DNA of 64,000 nt, taken from the NCBI GenBank assembly GCA_034401135.1, contig JAWZSP010000004.1:2356001-2420000 (forward strand), given 5' to 3'. Position 1 is the stretch's first letter. Each line of letters opens with the position of its first letter. Below are positions 10,347 through 23,147 of this stretch, one piece after another. Both the position numbers and the translations under genes were made by a program. This DNA comes from Volutella citrinella. Taxonomy: Eukaryota > Ascomycota > Sordariomycetes > Hypocreales > Nectriaceae. Below the pieces are notes generated by a model. The model made no database searches. It saw only the letters and a program-made list of their open reading frames with translations, and was not told the DNA's origin.

Positions 10347-12079
10347 GATCCAAGCGAGCCTCCATAAATCAGAACAGATTCACTTCATTACTGAATCTCT
10401 GCGTCGAAGGTACGGCCCGCTATGAGTTCGGGTCAGGTCTTTACATGCCATGAGCCGTGGCCCGCCAGGTTGTGAAAATTTCGTCACGTGCTAGGTATCC
10501 ACCGCCCCAGCATCGTTACGAAGTATTCACAACTGACGAGACTTCAAGTTAAAGAATTGATGAAAGACGTAGCTTGCTAGTAATCAGACGCTCACACCGT
10601 GGCACGAGTATGTTTTCATTTTTCAAGTCCCGCGATTAGTTGGGTGGGAATGCTCTATAGAGCCAGAACAAGGGCATGTGCTGTTCAGCGATTCAATGTG
10701 CCAGCCGCACTGCCGTCTTATGCGTCGAGGCGCTACGGAAAGCAGAAATACGCAAGCTCATGTGTGAGAGGTGGGCCAGGGTCTCTGACGGCCCAAAATT
10801 GAAGGGCGAACAGGCCAGGAAGTCAGTCATAGTGCGTCGGAAGTTGTGGATGACATGCCGTCACCCCGAATGTCCACTCACGGACCCACGGGGATACCTG
10901 TTACCTTGGTCCGCACCGGGTCCGGGCAGGAAGCCAAACTATCGCAAGGCACCTAATAATAATGGGTAGGACGAGAAATCATTTCCACAAAAAAAGCACA
11001 GACGGAACATCTGTTCAGTGCTCCTCGCCAAGCAGATGCTCGTGCCCATTGTGTGAGAGCATAAATAGATAGCTGCATCCCAAGCCCAGCTCCCTTTGCT
11101 TTGTCACCAGCTCCCTCTCACTAAATTTAGAAGATACAGAGCAACAAGGGGAGCGGCCAGCAGGTCCAGCCACATTCCCGCGCTGGTACTGATGTAATGT
11201 CGTTAGCGCTGAGCCACATCGAGGGGTTCTGCGCGCCACACAATGATGCAAGCGGGCAGCAAGGGCTGGAGTCGGCGCGCCCGCCCTGTGCTGCGCTGCC
11301 ACGGCCCATGGCACAGTGAAAAAAAAAAAAAAAAAACAGCAGGGTTGCCGGGCCAGTCATGCGAAAGGGGGCGTGCAAGCACTTCAAAAGTCGCACAATG
11401 ACAAAAGATGCACTCTGAATGGGGCAGGCGCAGGGCCTAGGGCGGGGGAGAACGGGCGGGGGCCGCGTCGATGGGGCGCTGGGTGATCAGAGAAGGACTG
11501 AGGCAAGAGCGGCCGCCAATCAGCTGCCCGTCCAGGCCTCTCCATCGGGGGGGCGCCTTCCCACCGGTCCGGCGCACAGACCCGTCACCACCACATGTTT
11601 GACAGGGATCCCTGCGCGGCTCTTCAAGTCCTTGCCTATTTGAGTTAGGGTCGCCCAACCGCGGCACTTTCAACACTTCGACCACCAGACGTCAAGAAAT
11701 GGTATCGGGCAGGGAAGTGCCCGAGGGCCTAAGATTTGGACTTACATCTCTGGCGTGGTCTGTCACGCATCGACAAGGTCATGCACGCACAGGAGAGGAT
11801 GCTTTGTCCAGTCGGCTGAATATTTCTTTCTCTTCATTCCTCGGTTGCGAGCCCTGCTCGTAGTTGAATGCTATCCTGGGTATCTTAATTTCTTACACAT
11901 TGTCTAGTTTGCGCCGATTCCATTTCATCCATTGACTAATCCAGTCCCAACCCCATAATCGTTGAAACACCATTGTTATACATGTCCAGTATTCATTCAT
12001 GCTTCGTACTTCATATGCCGAAAAAAGGCAGACTGTTCAAGAGAAGATCGCGTAGTTGCTTGTTCGCTTCCTTGATGTT
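10347..12079. other. Intergenic region with A18 tract
   Basis: It contains the LAS1 promoter side and the 3' flank of the next minus-strand gene. A run of 18 A occurs at 11319-11336. Short open frames here lack recognisable features. Confidence 0.4.
11319..11336. repeat. Poly(A) tract, 18 bp
   Basis: Eighteen consecutive A in GC-rich surroundings. No target-site duplication or adjoining retroelement sequence is evident, so it is listed only as a homopolymer. Confidence 0.7.
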
Positions 12080-13159
12080 TTACTTCTCCTCATTCTCGTC
12101 GTCTTCTTCTTCTGCGTCCTCGTCATCATCATCTTCTTCATCATCTGACTTGGGTGGTTCCCAGGTCTCCTCGAGCTTCAAACCCTTGCCCTGGGGCTCG
12201 AAGCGACGGAAGGGTGACCCCAACAACGATGACACCGTAGATCTGTAGTTGTCAAGGTGAGGATCGTTGTCATGTTTTTCCGGGGTGTCATATAGACCCA
12301 TGCCGACTAGGATCTCGCCTTCCTCCTCAGTAGGCTCATCGAGAGCCTCAAAGGGGATGGACTCCTCTGTCACGGCAGGTTGGGAGTGTTGCGCAGGTGG
12401 GAAGGCTTCCGGTGTGGGCGGCGAAGTGGCATTGAACCCATGCATGATGAATGAATTCCAATCCCAGCTGCCATTTTGAGGCAGAGAACCCACAGGTGGT
12501 TCGTCTGGAACCCGGTATGCCTGTGTGGTATACTGGGGAGCGCTGGTAGGCGGGTAGGCAGCGGTCAGGTGCGAGGTGCCACTAGCGTGCTGGTGGGGGA
12601 AGTATTGGATGCTCTCGTCCTGTCGAGGAGGTAATGGTGCAGGCGAGAAAGCAGACAAAGGCGAAGTGTTGGCCGAGTGCGATCCAAGCATCGGGGATAG
12701 GTGAGGATAGCAAGCATAAATATCTTGGCTGTCAGAGTACATATTGGCAGTCGAGAAGGTCATCGATGGCTGTTGCGATTGGGGAAAACCGCAAGTGCCA
12801 GGATGCCAGCTGACCGGTCGTGAGGCACGGCCGACTGTCTGTTGCTGCTGCTTGTCTAGTCCATGATAGAGCGAAGGTTGTTGTTCCATGGCCTGCTGTC
12901 GACGCCATTGTGCGTTTCCATCGTTGATGAGAGTCTTTCGGCGGCCCATCATGGCGGATGATCGAGGGCTGTTGTTTGTACTGTTGGGCTTCGATACACG
13001 CATGGCGTTTCCGGAACGGTGTCCGTTGGAGCTTCGAGATGTCCTCCTCGATGCTTGAGAGAGGGCTATCTGCCGGGACAAGTCCTCCAAAACGGCGTCG
13101 TGTGAGTATAGGAAAGGAAGGTTGCCAGCGGGCTGGCCGCCAACCACCGTGTGCATCAT
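12080..13159 (-). CDS. Disordered protein of unknown function
   Basis: Single long frame, 359 aa from ATG 13157-13159 (MMHTVVGGQPAG). I do not recognise a catalytic or DNA-binding domain. The sequence is rich in Ser, Pro, Gln and Tyr (QQQQ near 110, many SP/TP sites), consistent with a phosphorylated, disordered regulator. The C-terminal part has the most ordered-looking segment (EGEILVGMGLYDTPEK and SLLGSPFRRFEPQGKGLK, then LEETWEPP) and ends in a very acidic DDEE tail of about 25 residues. A good splice acceptor (CCTCTTCAG) lies 8 nt before the ATG on this strand, so the 5' UTR probably contains an intron and the transcript starts further upstream in the 10-kb gene-free stretch. Function is unknown. 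Confidence 0.72.
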   Translation of the reverse strand: MMHTVVGGQPAGNLPFLYSHDAVLEDLSRQIALSQASRRTSRSSNGHRSGNAMRVSKPNSTNNSPRSSAMMGRRKTLINDGNAQWRRQQAMEQQPSLYHGLDKQQQQTVGRASRPVSWHPGTCGFPQSQQPSMTFSTANMYSDSQDIYACYPHLSPMLGSHSANTSPLSAFSPAPLPPRQDESIQYFPHQHASGTSHLTAAYPPTSAPQYTTQAYRVPDEPPVGSLPQNGSWDWNSFIMHGFNATSPPTPEAFPPAQHSQPAVTEESIPFEALDEPTEEEGEILVGMGLYDTPEKHDNDPHLDNYRSTVSSLLGSPFRRFEPQGKGLKLEETWEPPKSDDEEDDDDEDAEEEDDENEEK

Positions 13160-16100
13160 TTTGAAAACTGAAGAGGTGGTGCCTAAAACAGTACCAAGGG
13201 GGAAGAGAACAAGTTCACCAGTTGCGGAGGTGATCAAAGAGATTCGAAGTATTCAAGGTTGGGTGAAAATGTTCTGGTCGAGAATGATGGTGATGGGCCA
13301 ACAGGAAACAGAGCTGGGCTTGTGTTGGTTTTGTATCATGCAGTGAGAACAGGACCACCAGGCACAGGGGCTTGAAGGGAGCACCGAAACATGGAGCAGC
13401 TTGATGGCTCGAAGGATAAATCGAGCCTAGCAGTTTAAGATCAACTTTCCACGGATCTAGAGTGGGCCAAGAAAGTCACAAAAGTAATAAACGACATGGG
13501 CGTTTTGGTGCTGTCGAGTGACGGACCACAAGCGTGGGTTACATGGAGCATCGAATCAACGCCAGGCCTAGTCTACGTACCACGCCAGGATTGTCCTCCG
13601 TGCCTCCACCGTGGTTGACAGCACAAAGGTAGTAGCCGGGGACGGGTGGACTGCGTCATGGGTGACAAGGGGTGTCTCAACGGGCGGATTCCATAGGAAA
13701 GAGGAGGGAGGCTTTGGCTTTGGCGCGCGCGGAGCTGGCCCCGTCAGGAGGGTGTGCCGCAAGACAAGCCAGCTGTGTGTGAGTGTGTGTCGACCCTCTT
13801 GTGGGGGTCGCAAAGGCCTGCCCCGTACCCGAGTTCGAAGCGGCTGCAATCGTTCGGTCCCAGGGATTGGAGGCGAGGAACGAGAGAACATGGTTTTGGC
13901 CAAGGACCAAGGCGAGCAAGGCGACCCAGGCGCTCGCGCCGCTGGGCTGGGGCTGGAGGCCCCGGACCTTGGTCTTGTTGGGGTCGTCTGGACTTCTAGC
14001 GCCAATCCTTACCGCTAACGATGCGAATGGGCCTTCCTGCATCGGCCGTGGTCGATAATTAGAAGGGACAAAGAAGCATTGGGTCCACGGACGGTGTCCC
14101 TTTATCAGGGAGGCTTCGGTGGACCGTGGCCAGTCTCAGGGGGAGGATCGTCGAGATTGGGTCCATCTGTAATGGGGGTGTTCGGCCCTGGGGGGTGTTC
14201 AGGCAAAGTCCCACACACGGCGCCACCAAGATCCCCTCTCAAACCTTGGGCCGGGAGTGGCCCCACATCCCCAAGATGGGACACTGCCCTGTCTCCCAAT
14301 GTACCACTAGGAGGGTTGTGAATCTCACTCACGCGGGATGCGCATCACAGCGGGAACTGATTAGCATGCCTCGCGAAGCTAGCAGGATGGAGGGCAACTA
14401 AAAACACCCCTGGGCAGCGACCGGGCAGACCCCCTTCAGGTCGTGGAAGCCTGCGTCGTAGTTTTGAGACGCAGGCAGGCAGGCACATAGGGGCGTCCGT
14501 TTCCACCACTGAGGCGTTTCTTTATCCATACAGGCTCGAGACCCTGTCTGATCGGTGCGTTGGTCCCAGATGCAAGATCCTCATGATGACTGCTGTCTCC
14601 GTGAGCCGCCGAAGGGTCGGGCTATGTCCAGCTGCACTCTCCCATGCTGCGTGCTGTGGGAGAGGCGTGCTCACATTTGGAACCGAGCCATCTCGGCGAC
14701 TCGTTCGGCAAGGCGTCTGTCTGTACAAGCCAGCCAGGCTGGATTGTGTTTGTCGCTGACAGAGGCCGGCAAGGGTGAGTGAGAATCGGCCACGACGAAA
14801 CGCCGCACAAGTTGCTGGTGGCGGTGGATCGCCTGGCCGTGCCCATGGCGGCACCCGACTGCGTCAACTGCATTCTGCGGAGAGGTAGCTTGGCGCCCGA
14901 GGTTTCCCATCAATAATCAGGCGAGGGTGTCGTCAACCAGGGCGCAGTGAGCCTAAGTTAGAAGCGGCTTGTGCACCAACGACACTGAAAAGAGGTGGAG
15001 CGCACGAACGGAGAAGAGCGGCGCCAGGGAGCGGACCAAACGTGGCTGACACTCGCGGCAGGGCCAGCCATCAGCGGGCCACCGTCTGCCAGCACCGTGT
15101 GCGTGTGAGCAGAAGCGGCCAGGCGCTGGTGCGTTGGTGTGGTGCCTGTGTCGAATCCTGTCGAGTCGTGTCACGTTGGGATGACTGGGTCAGGCTGAGA
15201 TTGTTTGCCCAGGACACCGTTTCTGTGGATAATGGACGTGCGGGCGGCCTAAGCGGCATGGAAGCCTATCGACCGTAATGGGAGTGGATCCCCGTCCAGG
15301 CCGGGCCACCGAACGACAAAGCAGAGAGAAAATGGAAAGAAAAAAAAGAAAGTGGATGCCAAGGTATCAGGAACGCGCCCAACCACCTTGGGTACCGCAG
15401 GGGCTGAAGTACCACATACCGCGGACCTGTTTGAGTTGAAGCCGGGCTGCGCGTGTCGAAGACGGGGCCAGCGCAACCATCAGGTGCAATGGGCTGCGCT
15501 ACGACAGACCACGGGAGGACCAGGACGAAGGTGACCCACGGTGCTACGGTGCTGGGCGGTCTCCCCTGCGACCATGCCTACATAGGACAACGGCCACTCA
15601 GCATTTCGCTTGCAGCCCTCCATCTTGGTTCCGCAGTGCCGCCCCTTCTCCTTCCCCGTCCGGTAATATGAGTATGGCCATCGACTAGTTGCACCACGGC
15701 TACCTGAGTATAGTAGGTACCTCGCGCACGTAGCATCGGTATTAGCGGTAGGCGGCAAGACCAGGCTGGGTACCCTCGGTGGCGACTGCAGGCAGGCAGC
15801 CTCCGATCATAGTAGGAGCAGCAGACCGGCTGCCCATCCTGTCCCCCGTCCCCGTCCACCTAATAGCCAAGGAGCCCTAGGTGGAAGGAGCTTCCAGTCC
15901 AGGGGCCAGACCACCTACTGAGGTCAACGCAATCCAGCGCCTCGCCACAGCTCACCGGCTATGTCTCCTCACTGCATCTACCCATGCATGGGTGCTTCTC
16001 ACGTCCCATTCCGAGCCATGCCCGCCCGCACCATCCATTCCGTCCTTCAGTCAACCCATTGATTGCTACCAGGGCCATCGATCCGAAATCCGCCAGCCCC

Positions 16101-19100
16101 CTTCTCCACCACCTGGTGCGCGCCCCTTCTCCTCCCGTATCCCCACCAGTCATCCACCATATTAATCACAAGTTACTGTTGACGCTGTCGCTGGGTCCCA
16201 AGACGCCCCATGACCAAGCTGACCTTGAGTGCCACTCCACCAGTGCTGCTTGGCCCCTAGCATGGTGGGTGACGCACAAGCAAACAAACAGTCTAGTCTC
16301 CTCTCACCGTACTCGTACGTAGTACACAGTCAACCATCTGTGGGTTGGTTCGATGGATCACTCCCCTCCTCTGGCCTTTCTGGCCTTTGGGGTAGTAAGC
16401 CCGCCACGTCGTCCTATGGCAACTCAATCCCAAACGACTTTCCACCCTGCTCGGCATCCACCGGACACGGCGAGAATACACTAACCAATAGTACAAACAA
16501 CACGAAATGTACCTCACACAGCACTACACCGTTCGTAGAAATCACTGCGTCCTCCGAGGCTCCTGTGCACTTGGATGTATCAAATGCGGGCGACCTCGGT
16601 GCAGGCTGGCCCACCCGCATTTCCTTGGTGCGTTGGTGTGTTGTCCAACAAGCTCAATACAGGTCCGTAATTATTGACCCAAGGCATGGAATGAACAATA
16701 CGTACCGAAGGCTCACACTCGTAGTGGTGCCAGAACGAAGGGAATCTTTGTGTGAGATGAGCCAGTAGCAGATCTGAGCGGTCTGGCCATGAGATGGTTT
16801 GACCGGAAAAAGCATACCCTCCAGCAAAAGGACCCAAACACCACTCGATGCGCTTGCGTCAGCCCGTGGGCCCAGCCAGCCGACTGGCTATGATTGATTG
16901 ACTACTGTGTTGGACGCCGCAAGCTGTAACGCCGCTGAAGTCTCGGCTATGACCACCTCACTTCTTGACCTCCCCGGCAAAGGAGCGTGTTTGGGCAAAA
17001 GCTTCCCAGCATGGGCAAGATGGGGTCCACACCCAGGCAATGTGCCATTGCTGACCATGTTGCACGAGAAGTAGCACAGGCCTGGCCTGCTGCACTGCTA
17101 GTTCACCACTCTTACCCTTGTGGTAGGAGTCGGAGCGCGTCCAACCATCACCAGGATCGGCTGCCCGCTAACCAACAGGCGGGACGCCTGCAGAAGCCCA
17201 GGACTTGAACTAAAACTGCGCAGTCGTACGCAGTACAGCCGACATTGGACTGCTGAATCAGACTCCGCACAGGGAGGTTCCACTACGCCACCACCAGCGG
17301 CGTCAAGCAGACTCGCGACACGAGTCCCAGCACACCCACCGCTCTTGTCGGGCCTTCATTTTCCATCCTCATACCATGCAAGCAAGCAAGCAAGCCAGCT
17401 AGACCGACCGACCGTGGTTGCAGTCTAGTCCCCCCCGCGCCCATCCAGCAGTGGCCATCCAAGCCCAGTTCACGCTTGCAGGGGCTTGGTTATTCTTCAT
17501 TGCCGTCGCCATCAATGACGGCGACTCGAGGGTACGCGACTTCCTTCATCATCCATCCATACGCGGCCATCCACATGATTGCCGGATGGTTTCTCCAAAG
17601 CCAGGGCTCGTTCGGCCGCTTATTGCCCCATTTGACTCATCTCATTTCTTTCCAATGCACATGCCGTTGGCCGCCGCTGTATGCGTCTCCCTGGACCGGC
17701 TTGACGAAGGAGACTATTGAGCTGCCCACACCAGGCATACCCGGCTGGGCAAGTCTCCGCCAGGCATTGGGGCATAGCCCGCCTGCTGCGTCGGCCGTAG
17801 CGTAACAATGGGAAAAACCCTGCAATACGGCGATCCTGCACTAATCAGCAGGGTGTGCGTGCCGAGACCGCCTGGAGGTGGCAGGCTCAGTGCTTTGCAA
17901 CATCCAAGCCATCAAGAGCGCTTAACCATCACTCTCACGAGCCCTGAGCCCGAAACTTAGACCCAGTCCACGGCCGACTAGTAGCCCATGAGACACTCCC
18001 CCGTGCGGTCCGCACCACGCTCAAGGCCTACCTCGTGTGCTTGGGGGCTTCCCTGCAGATCACAAACCAGCAACGTCTCCTTGCAGCAGTGCGACGCCTC
18101 GAAGCCACGATGTCCTTCCGGGCAGCCTGGCTACTTTCAGCTGCCGAGCACGCGGCACACGGACGTGGATGTCGCCCGCCTCATCTCAAGCACAGGATGC
18201 TGTCGTCCCTAGTTGCTTGGTTGGCCAACGCCAGTCGCCGAATATGCTTGCCGCTTCATACCTTGCCCCATCTTGCCGGATTCCATTTGGTTCTGCATGA
18301 CAACTTGATTTGAGATTTGCGATATGCTGCAAACATGTGCCCATCGGACGATTCCTCGTGTCTGTTGCTGGACAACTCCGATACTGCCCAGCCTTGTTGA
18401 CGGGATCCGCAAGCCCGTCGTCAAGCGCGCCCAGGTTATGGGTTGCAGATGGCTCGCATGGCACCAGTGGTCTAGCCTGAACGAAAAAAAAAACAGTCTA
18501 CAGCCGGGTAAGTTCCCATTCCCTCATTCCAGGGACTACCCACCAGTGTGACGACGATCAGACCGACCACCACGCCCCAGATAATTCATGCTCACACAAG
18601 TGACGAGTAAGATTGCAACCACACCAACACCAGACTCTTAGAGGTCGCACCACATGCTGCTCAGTCAGAAGCAGAGAAAGCATGCTCACTGCCAAGTGCC
18701 TCAAACATAAGACAAAGTTCAGCAAAAGGCAGCAAACATATATGAGCGCACACGCCTTGCCGGAGGAGGAATTGTCGTCCAGGCGGGACCAATAGCATCA
18801 AGCCGTCCTGGCGGGCAGCATCCAATGCAGGCCCAAGCCTTGCAACGCCCCTTCCATCCCTGCCAAGCTAAGCAGGAATATTCGCCAGTCACCCGCCTGG
18901 GAAAACAGAGAGGCCACCTCAAGTGTGATACTCTGTGCTGCGATAATCAGCGCCAACCACAGGGACCCTAGGTCGGCTAGCATATGTCCACCCCTCCAGT
19001 CCTGTTAGACAAACATCAGTCCGCTCCACCCAGGCAGGTGATGAAATAGGCAGATCACATGTCCCTCACAACCCTTGGCTACCTATCAATCAACCCTTGG

Positions 19101-22100
19101 CTATCGCCAAGAACAAGTGACGACGACCAAAGAAGAAGAGACCATTCATTACTCCGTACTGGGGCCGGCAGTAGTGCAACGGGGCTGCCAAATTCGGGAT
19201 TTGAAAAGTAGGTACTCCGTACGTAAGGAGAATGTTGATGATGTCCTTTTGGAGGTGTCGCTGATGTGCAACAAGGGATTTGTTGATTCAGCTGGCGTGC
19301 CGGTAAGCCACAAGGCATTGAAGGCATTACTCCGGAGGAACATGAAGAAAGGTTGCTGATGCCTAGTCTATTCGAACAGTCCCATGATTGGAAGAGAGAA
19401 GATTTTGGACAAGTCCAGGAGGACGGCTACAAGACCGACAGGTTCACGATTCTGGCCAAAATGGGATTGGCAATGACATGCACTGACCGGACACGTTGGC
19501 GAAATGATTACAGTTCAGCATGACTGATGAGACAACTGCTGTTGACATCCTGTATAGTGCGGGCGATGCCATGCTTTCATCGGGGGCTTGATTCGCATCA
19601 CGGCCCCTCCCTGGGGCTGGCTTCAAGTTGGGCTGTGGGAATGGCCAGACACCGGGGTGGGGGCCGTGCCTGGCGCTCCTCCGAATGCCCCCCCAGACCA
19701 GGACCCAGGAAACCCGCTACCATGGGTCCAGCTCAAAAAGGGTGTGCCTAATTCGCATCATGGTGCTTTCCAGTAGGTAAACTTCGGACGTCGGGGTACC
19801 CAGACGGCAGACATGCTTGGGCGAATCGGGGCGCTACTGCGCAAGCACTGCAATGCACTTGCGGGCCTCCCTCCTCTCCTGCTTTACAATTTTTGAACAG
19901 CTCCATAATCACTCGGGCAGGCGCACCCATCTGCAGGCAAGCTTCGCCGCCCTCCCTCTTCCATGCCCGTGGGGCTCGGATGCGCCGCTTCCAGCGACGG
20001 GCAACAATGTACCCTCATCCATCCTGCATAATCAAGACCTGCTTGCATGCAAGTGCTTTCCTTCCTGGAAGCACGAGAGAGCCTGCGACACTTTACTTAC
20101 GACGATGGCTACCGGGCGGCTCCGGTAAGAGCTGCTAGTATCCATGACTCGTCGCGCAGCCTCGAACCCCGTCGCAGCGTTGGTTTGGACAAGTCCCGAA
20201 ACTTATCTCTGGGCTGCTGCCGCAAGAGGCAAGGCCGTGCAAAACTCCCCCTCCACCTCCCTCGCCTGCTACTGCGATATACACTACACTATTAGGCATT
20301 GCGCTACCCGCACCACACCTGCTGGGACTCCATCTGGTGCATCGTCAACCCCCACAATTTCCGTTTGAAGGTACTGACAGTCGCTCGCTTGACAACCCTG
20401 CAGGGTGGGGCCGTCTGCTCGTGCCGTCTGCGGGACCGGGTACCCTAGCACACGGTACGCATGCTTGGGTGCCAGCCTGCCAAGTGCGGCGTGCCCTGAC
20501 TATTGTGCCAGCCTGCCAGGGAGGAGTCATGGGTCGGGACTTTTTGCATACCTGCGAGTACCAATAATTACCATTGGGTCCTGGGACACTCTCCTCCCTT
20601 TTTCCACACTCGACAGAGTCGCTTTGCTTTTTTTAGGAGGGGCTCCCCTTCCATATCATCCTGGCTGGGCCAATCTCCAGAAGCGCCACAAGTGTTTTTA
20701 TACCTGGGGGGGCCAACCAACGGAGCCGACGACCTGTTTACGACCCTCAGCGACCAACCATGGATGCACAAGTGCGGATTCGTCACACATCCGGCGGCCG
20801 GGCCTTGCGCTCGCCTGGAGGTGTCTTGGGCTAGCCAGTGCGAAAGTATGATCAGGGTTGAGCTTACGATGTATTACAAGGCGCAGCAGCCGCATTGTTT
20901 TCTTCAAGATGCATCACAAGCAGTCGGCTACTTGTGCTGCGGCTTATAACTCATGCGTTTGTCGATCACAAGCCAGTGCGATGCCATGTCTTACGTGAAT
21001 CCCAAACCGTCACAAAGTTATTTTACATCGGAGTGAGGCACCGAGTGCTTGCCTCGCGCACGCTGTCCAAGCGTGATGGGCATGGTCCCTTTTCCCCGGT
21101 TGCACGGCGGTGGTGCTCGCCGTGGCCTGCTTTGATGTGGCTCCGAGTAAGGGCTGCGCCTGAGACATTTTAGAACGGATCATCGGGGGCTATCCGGGGG
21201 GGGCACGAGACGGCCTGGCTCGACCTGGTCAGCACTTCTTGCAGGCTGCGGCACGCCTCTGACGGCGCCCTTTGGTGGTGGTGTTGTTGGTGGTGGCCTG
21301 GTCCGTCCGAGAGCTCCATACCGATCGGAACCCCAGGGCGGCCAGAGTTCAGCCACTTTCCAAGATGCCGCAACGCCTAGGTCCGCGGCATGGTGGGAAT
21401 TGTGCGTCCACGCTGAAAAGGGAGCCCCTTTGCTAATACCACGGTGTCTCGGTCTATTCTCACACGCTTCAATGACCAGTCCACTAGTGGATGGCAGTAC
21501 GCCCACGCCCTATAATCCAACCACCCCCCTCTCCCCCTTCCAAGAGGGATGCAGGTTATTTTTTTTTTAGAGGGTGGGGCCTTCCACACACGTCTGGGCA
21601 TGAGCTGGTTGTCGGACGGCCCTTGCTTGCCTTAGGTACCTCCAACGCTACTGTACGCGCAGGCTTCCTACGACTCCAGCTGCTACTGGGCCCAGATGGG
21701 CTACTGCCACTTCTGTCATCCCAATCAGCGCGATGCATCACCGGAGTGCCGGGACGGATGAGCACAGCCCAGTCGAGTTAATGACCCATCGGGTCCACTG
21801 TCTTACACCTTTGCAAGCCTGCAAGGCGATGGCCTGGCAAGCTGGCCTGGCATGGTGCCGATCAGCGTCCCATTGGCCTGGTAATGTCTTCGCTGTCACC
21901 CCCAAGCCGCTCCACCATGGCTGACTCTGGTGTTTGCCGTCCCTGAACCTGAGCAAGCATGAGGCCGAGCCTGAGCCTGGGCCTGAGCATGTCTCGCCCA
22001 CCCATCCCATCCCCATCCTCGACCCCGTCCCTGTCCGCCCCTCCGCGCTCGCCCCGGGCTAGGCTGGCTGGCTGGCGGGAGAAGGCCCCTCTGAGAGTCA

Positions 22101-23147
22101 TGCTGATGCTGGCTTTCGCGTCCAGGCGCCCATCCCATTCGAAACCCCTCCCTTCCGCTGCCCCAGTCGAAAACGTGCACCGAGCACCGCGCCATGGTGG
22201 GAGTAGACGGTCAGCCGCCCTGCGCGTGCAAGCCCGCTGGCTGGCATGAGCCACCATTGATTTTCTTGCCGCCCGCGGCCTTCCTGGCTCCTACCGCCGC
22301 CCGACTCATCCCCGCCACCGTCGCCCCGGCATTTCCGGCTCCCGTTCTCTCAAAATGACGGACAACACAACGAACCCGGACTTGGCAATCACTCATCTCC
22401 AGACCAGACACAGTTCGCTCGCAGCCCCCCGGCGTGATCCTCTAGCTAATTAAGCCAAAAGGCAGGCTGGACGCGCGGTGGAATCCCAGAGCCGTGCATC
22501 CGACTCCCATCAGGCGCTTCCGACCAGTCACCTCCATGCCACCTCGAGAGGCCCTCCATGTCGGTCGGGGTCGGTTGGATTCACCCTTCAGCACCACTTA
22601 CCATGTATTATCCAGCCGGTGATGTTCATGCATGAATCCCTCAATCACTGTGACAACGTGGGACGCCTGTAATGAAGGCAGGCGCTCGCTGGGCACCTGC
22701 ATGTCAAGAGGTACTCTGCTGGCTGCGCCGGGCCAGTTGGGTCAGGATTGGCCGTCCCATTCGCTGAAAGCAGCCCTAGTACGTTGCAGTATTCGTTACA
22801 CCGCCTATTCCCCCCACACCCCCCTTGTGCTAATGTCACACTCTGTCAAGGTCTCTTCAGAGTGTATGTACTCTAGTTCGATGAGCTTGCTTCCTTCCAC
22901 ATGGACGGACGGACCTCGTCAACCGCCGCATTTGGGTCCCTCTCTCCTAATCATCTCTCTCCAGCTCGTACATCCTTCATGTCTCTCCCGCCATCGCATC
23001 CCGCGGTAGACCCACAGCATTTCGGCAGCCCAGGTCGATTACACATGGCAGCGTAATAAATCCGCCAATGTCTACTGGAGCAGGTGCTCGCGCCGTCTAG
23101 TCGTCGGATCGATCCTCTTCGTCGCACCAATTTAATTCCTCACCAGC
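13160..23147. other. Gene-poor region of about 10 kb
   Basis: I find no protein I can support here. The many open frames are short, overlap on both strands and have erratic composition. The DNA is GC-rich with pyrimidine-rich patches and microsatellites such as (GCAA)4 at 17379-17394 followed by (GACC)3 at 17402-17413. TACTCCGTAC-type words occur at 19149-19160 and 19213-19222. Parts next to 13159 are likely a long promoter or leader for the disordered protein gene. Non-coding transcripts are possible but not visible. Confidence 0.45.
17379..17413. repeat. Compound tetranucleotide microsatellite (GCAA)n/(GACC)n
   Basis: Four GCAA units, a short spacer, then three GACC units, in non-coding sequence. 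Confidence 0.6.

Noticed and set aside
11319..11336. A18 tract considered as a LINE or processed-copy tail
   Set aside because: No coding remnant or target-site duplication next to it.
13160..13237. N-terminal extension of the disordered protein (26 codons)
   Set aside because: The extension would start at TTG; a strong splice acceptor lies inside it, so it is more likely 5' UTR intron sequence.
16229..16768. 179-codon plus-strand frame in the 13-23 kb desert
   Set aside because: No domain, signal peptide or sensible composition, and overlapping open frames on the other strand.
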